DNA of 44,108 nt from an uncultured Caulobacterales bacterium. Lineage in GTDB: Bacteria; Pseudomonadota; Alphaproteobacteria; Caulobacterales; Caulobacteraceae. The position numbers were made by a program, and so were the translations under genes. The notes beneath the pieces are model-generated. The model was not told the DNA's origin. It worked only from the letters and a program-made list of their open reading frames with translations, and searched no databases. Below, in pieces: positions 18,598-26,913 of the stretch. The stretch covers positions 1 through 44,108 of the forward strand of contig CAIUMD010000010.1 of NCBI GenBank assembly GCA_903900155.1, in the 5' to 3' direction. Each line of letters starts with the position of its first letter. Positions within the stretch are counted from its first letter, which is position 1.

Positions 18598-18823
18598 GCC
18601 CATTCTGGTCGACGCCCGCGGCCATCACTGCCCCGTCCCGACCCTGAAACTGCGCAAGGCCCACGAGGCCGCCGCGCCAGGCGCCGAGCTAGTCCTTTTG
18701 GCCACCGACCCGATGGCCCGGATCGACGTGCCGCATTTCGCCGGCCAGATCGGCGCTCAGGTCCTGGACGTCGCCGACCAGGACGGCGGCGTCATCCGTT
18801 TTCGTATTCGGAAGGCGCCTTAA
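18590..18823 (+). CDS. TusA-family sulfur-carrier protein
   Basis: The protein is 77 residues. The signature HHCPVPTLKLRKA contains the CPxP motif whose Cys carries persulfide sulfur in TusA/SirA/YeeD proteins. It may supply sulfur for tRNA thiolation or cofactor synthesis. Its start overlaps the pseudouridine synthase gene by 8 bp. Its 3' end overlaps the opposing membrane-protein gene by 32 bp. Confidence 0.88.
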   Translation: MPEPILVDARGHHCPVPTLKLRKAHEAAAPGAELVLLATDPMARIDVPHFAGQIGAQVLDVADQDGGVIRFRIRKAP

Positions 18824-19757
18824 GCGGGATCGCTCGCGGGCCCTCCAGCAGCGCCCGAGGGCGTTCGTCCAGCGCGATCTCGACTTCGGTGGCCAGGGCG
18901 CCGCCGAAGAAGATCGCGTTCACGCTCCACGACAGCCAAATGAGAAAGATGATCACGGCCGAGATCGAGCCGTAGGTCGCGCCCAGGTGGACGATCTTCT
19001 CGACATAGAAGGCGCTGGCCCACGACATGAACACGCACAGGGCCGCCGCCGCGACGCCGCCCGAGATCGAGGCCCGCCAGCCGACCGCCTCGCGCGACAT
19101 GGCGTAGCGATAGACCAGGCTCATGCCGACCACGATGCCGAAGCTGGCCCAGGTCCACTCCGACTGGATCCACGACACGCCGGCCAGCGGCCGCAGGTCC
19201 AGCGCCGTGCCCAGGAGGCGCAGGGTCAGGAAGATGCCCGACATCACGAACAGCAGGCCGAACGCCGCGATCAGCACGAACAGCGCCATCAGGTTGAAGC
19301 CGACGAAGCCGCGCTGGTCCTCCTCATCGTGAATGAACGATAGCCCCGCCAGCAGCGCCTTGAAGCCGCGATGGGCGGCATAGGCGCCGACGATCAGCAC
19401 GATCCCGCTTTGCAGCGAAATCGTCTGGCCCGGCGCATGGGCCAGGCGCGAAAACTCGTCCTGGAACATCGAGCGGGCGCCGGAGGGAATCAGCTCGGCC
19501 AGCTTGGTCGCCTGTCGGGCGGCGGTCTCGGGCGTCAGGAAGAAGCTGTAGAGGCCGATCAGAATCGCCAGGCCCGGGAACACGGCCAGCAGGGCGAAAA
19601 ACGAGACGCCGCCCACGTACAGCATGACGTCGCGGCCCCACAGGCGCGACAGGGCCTTGCCCAGCACGCGCAGGATTTCACGGGCCCAGTGGGTCGGATC
19701 GAGGTCGAGGTCGCGCCAGCGGATATGATGCTGCGGGTCTTGCATCCGGCGGACCAT
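18792..19757 (-). CDS. YihY/BrkB-family inner-membrane protein
   Basis: The protein is 321 residues with about six membrane helices: GGVSFFALLAVFPGLAILIG (first), then segments around LQSGIVLIVGAYAA, LMALFVLIAAFGLLFVMSG, ASFGIVVGMSLVYRY, GGVAAAALCVFMSW and ISAVIIFLIWLSWSV. The SFF-ALLA-FP pattern and GATYGSISAVIIFLIWL near the end are typical of YihY/BrkB (formerly annotated RNase BN). The molecular function of the family is not established. The start is at 19757, or at 19745 if the second Met is used. The 3' end overlaps the TusA-type gene. Confidence 0.88.
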   Translation of the reverse strand: MVRRMQDPQHHIRWRDLDLDPTHWAREILRVLGKALSRLWGRDVMLYVGGVSFFALLAVFPGLAILIGLYSFFLTPETAARQATKLAELIPSGARSMFQDEFSRLAHAPGQTISLQSGIVLIVGAYAAHRGFKALLAGLSFIHDEEDQRGFVGFNLMALFVLIAAFGLLFVMSGIFLTLRLLGTALDLRPLAGVSWIQSEWTWASFGIVVGMSLVYRYAMSREAVGWRASISGGVAAAALCVFMSWASAFYVEKIVHLGATYGSISAVIIFLIWLSWSVNAIFFGGALATEVEIALDERPRALLEGPRAIPLKAPSEYENG

Positions 19758-19930
19758 GGCGATGCAGCATCTCAGAGTCAAAGACGCGCCGCTCGGGAAA
19801 AGCGACGCGCCTCCGCAGGATAGTCCTGTGAACCGATCGCCACATCGAGGGACGGATGGCGCAGCGACCGGTCGACACCCGCAAGCTAGGACCCGCCGCC
19901 TGAACCCAACCTGAACGAACCCGTCAGGTC

Positions 19931-21058
19931 TCAGAGAGCGCCATTTTCTTTCAAGTTCGCGATCGCCTCGCCTGAGAAACCCCAGTCCGCCAGGGCCTGG
20001 TCGTTGTCGGCCCCGATCCTGGGCGGCGGCCCCTGGATCGCGCCCGGCGTGGCCGAAAAGCGCGGCGCCGGCGCGGGCTGCATCACCCCGGCCACCTCGA
20101 CGAAGGTCTGGCGAGCCGCGTTGTGGGCATGCTTGGGCGCCTCGTCCATGGAGAGGACCGGGGCGAAGCAGACATCGGTGGCGTCCATGAGCGCACACCA
20201 CTCGTCCCGGCTCTTTTGCTTGATGACGGCGGCCAGCTTCTCGCGAAGCTCCGGCCATTCCTCGCGGCTCATCTGGTGCTGGAACTGCGGGTCGGTGATT
20301 CCGGTCTTCTCCAGCAGCAACAGGTAGAACTGCGGCTCGATCGAGCCGATCGAGATCCACTTGCCGTCGGCGCATTGATAGGTGTCGTAGAAGTGCGCCC
20401 CGCCATCCAGCAGGTTGGCGCGCCGTCCCTCGTTCCACATGCCGCCGGCCTTGAAGCCATAGAACATGGCCATCAGCGAGGCCGCGCCGTCGCTCATGGC
20501 GCAGTCGATCACCTGGCCCTGGCCGGTGGAGCGCGCATGGACCACCCCGGCCAGCAGGCCGAAAGCCAGATAAAGCGCCCCGCCTCCGAAATCGCCGACC
20601 AGGTTCAGCGGCGGCACGGGCTTGTCCGACGTCCCGATCGCGTCCAGCGCCCCGGTGATGGCGATATAGTTCATATCGTGGCCGGCGGCCTTGGCGTAGG
20701 GCCCCGTCTGCCCCCAGCCGGTCATGCGGCCGTAGACGAGCTTGGGATTGCGGGCCAAGGCGACGTCCGGCCCCAGGCCCAGCCGCTCCATGACCCCCGG
20801 CCGGAAACCCTCGATCAGGCCGTCGGCCTGCTCCAGCAGCTTCAGGCAGGTCTCGATGGCCTCGGGGTTCTTCAAGTCCAGCGCCACGGACCGGCGCCCC
20901 CGCGCCGTGACGTCGGCCGGCGAGCCCCTGCCCTGGCCCTGGCGGTCGATCCGCACGACGTCCGCGCCCAGGTCCGACAGCAGCATGCCGCAGAACGGTC
21001 CCGGACCGATGCCGGCGAACTCGACGATCTTCAGCCCCGAAAGCGGCCCCTGGCCCAT
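19931..21058 (-). CDS. Alpha-methylacyl-CoA racemase-like CaiB/BaiF family protein
   Basis: The protein is 375 residues, normal for the family. It starts [27 protein letters not shown], after GGGAGA at suitable distance from the ATG at 21058. [12 protein letters not shown] is followed by [14 protein letters not shown] and later [13 protein letters not shown]; the His and Asp in these segments match the catalytic pair of alpha-methylacyl-CoA racemase rather than formyl-CoA transferase. It would epimerise 2-methylacyl-CoAs during branched fatty-acid degradation. It stands alone, divergent from popA, with an operator-like palindrome upstream. Confidence 0.88.
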   Translation of the reverse strand: MGQGPLSGLKIVEFAGIGPGPFCGMLLSDLGADVVRIDRQGQGRGSPADVTARGRRSVALDLKNPEAIETCLKLLEQADGLIEGFRPGVMERLGLGPDVALARNPKLVYGRMTGWGQTGPYAKAAGHDMNYIAITGALDAIGTSDKPVPPLNLVGDFGGGALYLAFGLLAGVVHARSTGQGQVIDCAMSDGAASLMAMFYGFKAGGMWNEGRRANLLDGGAHFYDTYQCADGKWISIGSIEPQFYLLLLEKTGITDPQFQHQMSREEWPELREKLAAVIKQKSRDEWCALMDATDVCFAPVLSMDEAPKHAHNAARQTFVEVAGVMQPAPAPRFSATPGAIQGPPPRIGADNDQALADWGFSGEAIANLKENGAL

Positions 21059-21112
21059 GACGCGTCTCCCTATCGGCGCTCTTTCGACGCCGGTCCGGAT
21101 CACTAGAACGGT

Positions 21113-21129
21113 CCTGACGTTCGGTCAGG
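21113..21129. promoter_or_regulatory. Operator-like inverted repeat upstream of the racemase gene
   Basis: The 17-bp sequence cctgacgttcggtcagg has perfect 6-bp arms and lies 55 bp before the racemase start, inside its presumed promoter. Related TGACC/GGTCA palindromes are bound by TetR-family regulators of fatty-acid genes in other bacteria. The regulator is not in this window. Confidence 0.45.
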
Positions 21130-21172
21130 CAAGCCCTTACGGATTCATCCCCTGCCTGCGGCGTTCCGTACC

Positions 21173-21200
21173 TTTGACCGCGCAAAGCCTCTGCTATGTT
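21173..21200 (+). promoter_or_regulatory. Putative promoter of popA
   Basis: TTTGAC at 21173-21178 is followed after 16 bp by TATGTT at 21195-21200. The popA start lies at 21264. I looked for, and did not see, a TTAA-N7-TTAA CtrA box in this interval. Confidence 0.4.
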
Positions 21201-21263
21201 GCAGCGTCGAATCTCAGGGTCGGTTGTGGGACTGGCCACACGGGGTTTCGGGCGGAGGTTGTT

Positions 21264-22589
21264 TTGGCGGTTGACGCCCGGATCCTGATCGTGGCGCGCG
21301 ACGACGTTCGCGCCGGACCACTGGCCGAAGGGCTGGACCGGCTGGGCTGGCGCACGATCACCGCGCGCGGCCCCTATGCCGCTCTCGCCGCCCTGGGCGA
21401 CCTGCCGATCGAAGCGGTCATCGTAGACCTGGCCAGCGCCGGTCCCGAGACCCAGACGCTGGCCCGGAGGCTCAAGGCCGCCGTCGCCCCGCGCCGGCTG
21501 CCCGTCATCGCCATCGGCGACCCGGACGGCGACTATCGCAACCAGGCCTTCGACCTGACCCTGTCGCCGCCGCTGCATCCGTCCCAGGCCGCCCTGCGCC
21601 TGGAGAGCCTGGTGCGCACAGCCATCGCCGAGGAAGAATTCGAGCTGCGCCTCGAGACTTTCGGCGAGCGCGGCCGTCGCCTGGACCTGCCGGAAAACGC
21701 CGACACCCCGTTCCGCATCCTGGCCGTCGGCGAGCCCGCTCCGCAGTTCCTGGCCCTGGCCAACGCCCTGCAGGGCAGCGGCGCCGAGGTGGTCGGCGCC
21801 TTCACCGCCTATACGGCCTTTGATTACCTGCACGAGCGGGCCTTCGACTCCGTGGTCCTGTGGGCCGGCGACAGCCAGCAGGAAGCCCTGTCGATCGCGG
21901 CCGGCATGCGCCGCAACACCCGCCTCTTCCACATCCCGGCCCTGCTGTACCTGAAGGCCGAGAGCTATGTGACCATGTCCGAGGCCTTCCATCGCGGCGT
22001 CTCCGACGTGGCCTCGCCCGAGACGCCCGAGACCGAGACGGCCATGCGGGTCATGGAGCTGGCCCGCAGCTTCCGCCGCGGCGAGTCCATTCGCGGCGCG
22101 CTGGAAAAGGCCCGCAGCTCGGGCCTGATGGACGCGGCCACCGGCCTCTTCACCCGCGACCTGTTCGCCGCCCACCTGGCGCGCCTGGCCAAGGCCGCCG
22201 CCGAGCGCGCCCGGCCGCTGTCGATCTGCGTGCTGCGTATCGCCGACAAGCCCGAGACCGTCTGGGCCCGCCAGAACGGCTGGCTGGACCGCGCCATTCC
22301 GCAGATCGGTTCGATGGTCGGCCGCCTGGTCCGCGTCGAGGACACCCCGGCCCGCCTGGCCACCGAAGTCTTCGCCCTGGCCCTGCCGGCGACCAACCAG
22401 AACGCCGCCCGCGCCGCCGCCGAGCGGATCGCCGCCGTGATCGGCTGCACCGCCTTCGACGCCGGCGAGGACCGCCCGCCGTTCGTCTGCGAGTTCGACA
22501 TCGGCGTGGCCGAAGTCCAGCGCGGCGAAGGCGCGGTCAAGGCCCTGGAACGCGCCGCCGCCAGCGCCCTCAAGCGCGACGCCGGTTAA
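21264..22589 (+). CDS. popA: PopA, c-di-GMP effector controlling CtrA degradation
   Basis: The protein is 441 residues. Receiver 1 (about 5-120) has the phospho-acceptor-type Asp55 in VIVDLASAG. Receiver 2 covers about 150-265 and lacks a clear acceptor context. A GGDEF-fold domain covers about 287-440. Its catalytic GGDEF is replaced by ATEVF (366-370), so no cyclase activity is expected, while the I-site RVED (Arg357 to Asp360) is intact for c-di-GMP binding. Asp55 and Arg357 are the positions known in C. crescentus PopA, which goes to the old cell pole and helps deliver CtrA to ClpXP at the G1-S transition. The start is a TTG with CGGAGG 5 bp upstream. Confidence 0.96.
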   Translation: MAVDARILIVARDDVRAGPLAEGLDRLGWRTITARGPYAALAALGDLPIEAVIVDLASAGPETQTLARRLKAAVAPRRLPVIAIGDPDGDYRNQAFDLTLSPPLHPSQAALRLESLVRTAIAEEEFELRLETFGERGRRLDLPENADTPFRILAVGEPAPQFLALANALQGSGAEVVGAFTAYTAFDYLHERAFDSVVLWAGDSQQEALSIAAGMRRNTRLFHIPALLYLKAESYVTMSEAFHRGVSDVASPETPETETAMRVMELARSFRRGESIRGALEKARSSGLMDAATGLFTRDLFAAHLARLAKAAAERARPLSICVLRIADKPETVWARQNGWLDRAIPQIGSMVGRLVRVEDTPARLATEVFALALPATNQNAARAAAERIAAVIGCTAFDAGEDRPPFVCEFDIGVAEVQRGEGAVKALERAAASALKRDAG

Positions 22590-22667
22590 GCTTGACGCTT
22601 GGGCGCCGGAGCGGCAGCCCCTATATGGAACACGTCCTGTAGCGGACATTGTTCGTAGGAGTGCGCC

Positions 22668-23306
22668 GTGGCCCAGCCACTGATCATCGACGTCGTCGCC
22701 GACGTGGTCTGCCCCTGGTGCTATCTGGGCTGGCGACGCCTGAAGTCGGCCGTGGCCCTGCGCCCCGATATCGAGGCCCAGCTGATCTGGCGGCCCTACC
22801 AGCTGGACCCGACGCTTCCCGAGGAAGGCGTCGACCGCAAGGCCTATATGGCGGGCAAGTTCAAGGACCCGGAGAAGCTGAAGGCCGTGCACGCGGCCCT
22901 GGTCGAGGGCGGCGCCGAGGAAGGCATTCGCTTCAACTTCGACGCCATCGCCCTGTCGCCCAACACCAACGCCGCCCATCGCCTGATCCGCTGGGCCCTG
23001 ACGGCGCGCGTCCAGGACCAGGTCGTCGAGGCCCTCTTCAAGGCCTATTTCGAGCAGGGCCTCGACATCGGCGACCCGGTCGTGCTGGCCGATATCGCAG
23101 AAGCGGCGGGCATGGAGCGGACGGTGGTGCTGCAACTGCTCTCCGAAGGCGCCGACAAGGAAGCCGTGGCCCGTGAACACGCCATGGCCGTCCAGGGCGG
23201 CGTGACCGGCGTGCCGTTCGCGATCTTCGCCGGCAAGGTCGCCGTGGTCGGCGCCGAGACGCCCGAGCGGATCGTCCAGGCGATCGACCAGGCGCTGGCA
23301 AGCTGA
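22668..23306 (+). CDS. DsbA/FrnE-family thiol oxidoreductase
   Basis: The protein is 212 residues with no signal peptide. The active-site CPWC lies in DVVCPWCYLGWRRL (about residues 12-25), and a late GVTGVPFAIF supplies the cis-Pro of the thioredoxin fold. The long helical insert is that of the FrnE/2-hydroxychromene-2-carboxylate-isomerase-like branch, so it is probably a cytoplasmic disulfide or glutathione-linked oxidoreductase. The GTG at 22668 follows TAGGAG. It lies 78 bp after popA and may be cotranscribed with it. A strong terminator follows at 23389. Confidence 0.88.
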   Translation: MAQPLIIDVVADVVCPWCYLGWRRLKSAVALRPDIEAQLIWRPYQLDPTLPEEGVDRKAYMAGKFKDPEKLKAVHAALVEGGAEEGIRFNFDAIALSPNTNAAHRLIRWALTARVQDQVVEALFKAYFEQGLDIGDPVVLADIAEAAGMERTVVLQLLSEGADKEAVAREHAMAVQGGVTGVPFAIFAGKVAVVGAETPERIVQAIDQALAS

Positions 23307-23388
23307 ACCCCCGTGCGTCCTTCGAGGCTCGCACGGCGCTTGCCTCTTGCTTTTTGCACTGCAACAAGCGCATAAGGCTTCTCGTTGG

Positions 23389-23419
23389 GCCCCCTTCCGT
23401 CGCGGAGGGGGCTATTTTC
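23389..23419 (+). terminator. Rho-independent terminator after the DsbA/FrnE-type gene
   Basis: The stem GCCCCCT (23389-23395) pairs with AGGGGGC (23406-23412) and is followed by tattttcg. It sits between the oxidoreductase and helicase genes. It could also act as an attenuator if the helicase transcript starts upstream of it. Confidence 0.75.
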
Positions 23420-23449
23420 GTTGGAATTCGACCAAGAAGCGGTCCGAAA

Positions 23450-23467
23450 CGAGCGTCATGACGCTCG
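23450..23467. promoter_or_regulatory. 18-bp perfect palindrome before the helicase gene
   Basis: The sequence cgagcgtcatgacgctcg is perfectly palindromic and lies about 80 bp before the helicase ATG and 31 bp after the terminator. It could be a protein-binding operator or a hairpin in the leader RNA. Confidence 0.5.
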
Positions 23468-23545
23468 AGGGAGTGGGCCCGATTTGGTCATTGGCGCGAG
23501 CCGCGCGTGTTTGTGTGCGCGGCCGCAGATGTGAACTGGACCCAT

Positions 23546-25657
23546 ATGCCCTTCCCCGCTTCCCACCCCGCTCTTGAGCGGGCTCTTGCCGCTCAAGGTT
23601 ACGCCGAGCCCACCCCCGTCCAGGCCGCCGTGCTGGCCGCCGACGCCGCCGATCGCGACCTGCTGGTCAGCGCCCAGACCGGCTCGGGCAAGACCGTCGC
23701 CTTCGGTCTCGCAGCGGCCCCGACCCTGCTGGGCGAGGCCGAAACCTTCGACCGCGCCGCCGAGCCGCTGTGCCTGGTCATCGCCCCGACCCGCGAACTG
23801 GCCATGCAGGTCAATCGCGAGCTGACGTGGCTGTATGCGGAAGCCAAGGCCGTGGTCGTCAACTGCGTCGGCGGCATGGACGCCCGCCGCGAGCAGCGCG
23901 CCCTGAACTACGGCGCCCACATCGTCGTGGGCACCCCGGGCCGCCTGCGCGACCACATCGAGCGCGGCCACCTGGATCTGTCCAAGCTGGAAGTCGCCGT
24001 CCTCGACGAGGCCGACGAGATGCTGGACATGGGCTTCCGCGAGGACCTGGAGTTCATCCTGGACGCCGCCCCGCCCGAACGCCGCACCCTGCTGTTCTCG
24101 GCGACCCTGGCCCGCGACATCGTCGAACTGGCCAAGCGCTACCAGAACGACGCCCTGCGCATCGACACCATCGGCCGCAACGAGCCGCACCGCGACATCG
24201 AATACCGCGCCGTGCGCGTGGCGCCCAACGAGGTCGAGCACGCCGTCGTCAACCTGCTGCGCTTCTTCGAGGCCCCTGGCGCCCTGGTGTTCGCCAACAC
24301 CCGCGAAAGCGTCCGCAGCCTGCACGCCAAGCTGCGCGAGCGCGGTTTCGCCGTCGTCGGCCTGTCCGGGGAACTCTCCCAGCGTGAACGCGCCGACGCC
24401 CTGCAAGCGCTGCGCGACGGCCACGCCCGCGTCTGCGTCGCCACCGACGTCGCCGCGCGCGGTCTCGATCTGCCCGACCTGGGCCTCGTCATCCACGCCG
24501 AGCTGCCGATCAACAAGGCCACCCTGCTGCACCGTTCGGGCCGCACGGGCCGGGCGGGCAAGAAGGGCGTCAGCGCCCTGGTCGTGCCCTACACGCGTCG
24601 CCGCAAGGCCGAGCAGTTGCTGTTCGCCGCCGGCGTCGAGGCAGACTGGGGCGGCGCCCCCAGCGCCGACTCGATCCGCGAGAAGGACCAGGAGCGCCTG
24701 CTCGAGGACCCGATCTTCTCGGAAGCCTCGACCGACGAGGACGTCGCCCTGGCCGAGGCCATGCTGGCCAAGCGCACGCCGGTCGAGATCGCCGCCGCGC
24801 TGATCCGCACCCGCCGCGCCAAGCTGCCGTCGCCGGAAGACATCTATGACGATCCGCGCCACGGCGCCGATCCGGGTCCGCGCCTGCGCACCGGCGAGCC
24901 GGGCGAGCGTCCCGAGCGCGAGCCGCGCGTCAGCATGGAAGGCTCGGAGTGGTTCCGCATCAGCGTGGGCCGTCGCGGCAATGCCGACCCGAAGTGGCTG
25001 ATCCCGATGATCTGCCGCCTAGGCCACATCACCAAGAAGGACATCGGTTCGATCCGGATCTTCGACTACGACACCAAGTTCGAGATCTCGAACGAGGCGG
25101 CGACGAAGTTTGGCGCGGCCGTGCAGGCCACGGTGCGCGAGGACGTCTCGATCACCCCGACGACCGCTCCCGCGCCGCGTGGCGAGCGTCCGCCGCGTGA
25201 TCCGAACGCACCGCCGCGCGAGTTCAAGCCGCGCCCGCCCCGTGAAGATAGGGCGCGTGGCGAAGGCGAGGACCGTCCGTTCAAAAAGCGCTTCGAGGAC
25301 GGCGACCGTCCGAAGCGAGAATTCAAGCCCCGCGACGAGGCCCCGCGTCCGTACGCACCGCAAGACGGTGACGATCGTCCCAAGCGCGCCTTCAAGCCGC
25401 GCCACGAGGCGGCCGCTGATGCCCCGCCCCGCGAGTTCAAGCCGCGCGCTCCGCGCGAGGACGGCGAGCGTCCGAAAAAGCCTTTCAAGAAGACCTTCAG
25501 CAGCGACAACGCCGCCGGTCCCAAGCCCTACGCCAAGCCGTATGCCGGCAAGAGCGACGGTCCGAGCAAACCGTTCAAAGGCCCCAAGCCCTTCAAGAAG
25601 AGCTTCGACGCCAAGCCCGGCGGCAAGCCGGCCGGTAAGCCGTTCAAGAAGAAGTAG
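23546..25657 (+). CDS. DEAD-box RNA helicase with DbpA domain and basic REFKPR-repeat tail
   Basis: The protein is 703 residues from the ATG at 23546; an in-frame GTG at 23507 would add 13. The helicase core has AQTGSGKT (motif I), PTRELAMQV (Ia), TPGRL (Ib), VLDEADEML (II), FSATL (III) and HRSGRTGRAGKKG (VI). A DbpA-type RNA-binding domain follows (about 465-540: WFRISVGRRGNADPKWLIP and GSIRIFDYDTKFEI). The last 150 residues are a disordered, Arg/Lys/Pro-rich tail repeating a (K/R)xFKPR unit. DbpA-domain helicases act in 50S assembly. From its place near popA it may be the orthologue of the C. crescentus CC1847 helicase (called RhlB there, a degradosome partner), but I could not check this. 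Confidence 0.9.
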   Translation: MPFPASHPALERALAAQGYAEPTPVQAAVLAADAADRDLLVSAQTGSGKTVAFGLAAAPTLLGEAETFDRAAEPLCLVIAPTRELAMQVNRELTWLYAEAKAVVVNCVGGMDARREQRALNYGAHIVVGTPGRLRDHIERGHLDLSKLEVAVLDEADEMLDMGFREDLEFILDAAPPERRTLLFSATLARDIVELAKRYQNDALRIDTIGRNEPHRDIEYRAVRVAPNEVEHAVVNLLRFFEAPGALVFANTRESVRSLHAKLRERGFAVVGLSGELSQRERADALQALRDGHARVCVATDVAARGLDLPDLGLVIHAELPINKATLLHRSGRTGRAGKKGVSALVVPYTRRRKAEQLLFAAGVEADWGGAPSADSIREKDQERLLEDPIFSEASTDEDVALAEAMLAKRTPVEIAAALIRTRRAKLPSPEDIYDDPRHGADPGPRLRTGEPGERPEREPRVSMEGSEWFRISVGRRGNADPKWLIPMICRLGHITKKDIGSIRIFDYDTKFEISNEAATKFGAAVQATVREDVSITPTTAPAPRGERPPRDPNAPPREFKPRPPREDRARGEGEDRPFKKRFEDGDRPKREFKPRDEAPRPYAPQDGDDRPKRAFKPRHEAAADAPPREFKPRAPREDGERPKKPFKKTFSSDNAAGPKPYAKPYAGKSDGPSKPFKGPKPFKKSFDAKPGGKPAGKPFKKK

Positions 25658-25666
25658 ATGACCAAG

Positions 25667-25695
25667 AGCCCCTCCCTCACCGGAGGGGCTTTTTT
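25667..25695 (+). terminator. Strong Rho-independent terminator after the helicase gene
   Basis: The 9-bp stem agcccctcc (25667-25675) pairs with ggaggggct (25682-25690) and runs into six T. It starts 9 bp after the helicase stop. The convergent flavoprotein gene ends 2 bp beyond it. Confidence 0.92.
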
Positions 25696-25696
25696 C

Positions 25697-26878
25697 TTAG
25701 GCGCTCTGCCCCGCGCTCCAGCCCGAGGCCCAGGCCCACTGGAAGTTATAGCCGCCCAGCCAGCCGGTGACGTCGACCACCTCGCCGATGAAGAAGAGGC
25801 CCGGGACGGCCTTGGCCTCCAGAGTGCGGGAGTCCAGCGCGTCGGTGTCGACCCCGCCCAGGGTGACTTCCGCCGTGCGATAGCCCTCCGAGCCCACAGG
25901 CTTGAAGGTCCAGGCATTGACCGCGGCGGCCAGCGGCCCCAGCACCTTGTCCGAGCAGTCGGCGATATTGCCCTTGCCCGCGGCGATTTCGTCGGCGATC
26001 AACTGGGCCACGCGCTTGGGGACCAGGGTCGACAGGACCGTCGCCACCGCCTGGCGCGGGGTGGCCGTGCGCGCCGCCTTCAGCGCCGACAGGGCGTCGA
26101 GGCCCGGGGCCATGTCGACCCGGATCTCGTCGCCCTCACGCCAGTAGGACGAGATCTGCAGGATCGAGGGCCCTGAGAGACCCCGGTGGGTGAACAGCAT
26201 GCCTTCGCGGAACTTGGTCTTGCCGTGGGAGACGACCGCGTCCAGCGCCACGCCCGACAGCGGCGACAGCCGCGCCAGCATGCCCGGCTCGAAGGTCAGC
26301 GGGACCAGCGCCGGACGGGTCTCGATGATGTTCAGGCCGAACTGCCTGGCGATGTCGTAGCCCAGCCCTGTCGCGCCCATCTTCGGGATCGACTTGCCGC
26401 CGCTGGCCACCACCAGCGAGCTGCACCGAACCTCACCCGACGACAACGTCACGGCAAAGTCGCCCTCGGTCTTGGTCACGCCCTGCACGGCCGTCTCCAG
26501 CCGCAGCGTAACGCCGGCGGCCTTCATCTCGGTCAGCAGCATGTCGATGATCTGCATGGCCGAGCCGTCGCAGAAGAGCTGGCCTAGGGTCTTCTCATGG
26601 TAGGCGACGCCATACCGCTCGACCAGGGCGATGAAGTCCTTGGGCCGATAACGGCGCAGGGCCGACAGCGCGAACTTCGGATTGGCCGACAGGAAGTTAT
26701 GGATCGAGGCGCCGGTGTTGGTGAAGTTGCAACGGCCGCCGCCGCTAATGCGGATCTTCTCGCCCGGCGACTTGGCGTGGTCGATCACCAGCACCGAACG
26801 GCCGCGCTTGCCGGCCTCGATGGCGCACATCATGCCGGCCGCGCCCGCGCCGATTACGAGAACATCAAAGTTTTCCAC
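25697..26878 (-). CDS. HI0933/YhiN-family FAD-dependent oxidoreductase
   Basis: The protein is 393 residues. The N-terminal dinucleotide fold VLVIGAGAAGMMCAIEAG (about 6-23) is followed by the family signature GEKIRISGGGRCNFTN (about 40-55), then GGKSIPKMGATGLGY and, near the C-terminus, FIGEVVDVTGWLGGYNFQWA, which contacts FAD. It is cytoplasmic. Substrates of this widespread family are unknown. It is followed downstream on the same strand only by the helicase terminator. The chemoreceptor gene ends 35 bp upstream of its start, so cotranscription is possible. Confidence 0.88.
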   Translation of the reverse strand: MENFDVLVIGAGAAGMMCAIEAGKRGRSVLVIDHAKSPGEKIRISGGGRCNFTNTGASIHNFLSANPKFALSALRRYRPKDFIALVERYGVAYHEKTLGQLFCDGSAMQIIDMLLTEMKAAGVTLRLETAVQGVTKTEGDFAVTLSSGEVRCSSLVVASGGKSIPKMGATGLGYDIARQFGLNIIETRPALVPLTFEPGMLARLSPLSGVALDAVVSHGKTKFREGMLFTHRGLSGPSILQISSYWREGDEIRVDMAPGLDALSALKAARTATPRQAVATVLSTLVPKRVAQLIADEIAAGKGNIADCSDKVLGPLAAAVNAWTFKPVGSEGYRTAEVTLGGVDTDALDSRTLEAKAVPGLFFIGEVVDVTGWLGGYNFQWAWASGWSAGQSA

Positions 26879-26913
26879 GCGCTCCTTCGACCGGACGCGC
26901 GCTGGGAAGTCAA

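Noticed and set aside
21059..21263. Possible CtrA box controlling popA
   Set aside because: No TTAA-N7-TTAA or close half-site pair was found in the interval.
22590..22667. Promoter between popA and the DsbA/FrnE-type gene (TTGACG at 22592, TATATG at 22623)
   Set aside because: The spacing of 25 bp is too long for a sigma-70 promoter. Cotranscription with popA is as likely.
18792..23180. A 1462-codon open frame on the minus strand spanning several genes
   Set aside because: It includes the real YihY-type gene at its end, but the rest lies antisense to popA and in part of the DsbA/FrnE-type gene, and out of frame with the real racemase gene. Composition is His/Gln/Gly/Arg-rich, as expected for high-GC shadow frames.
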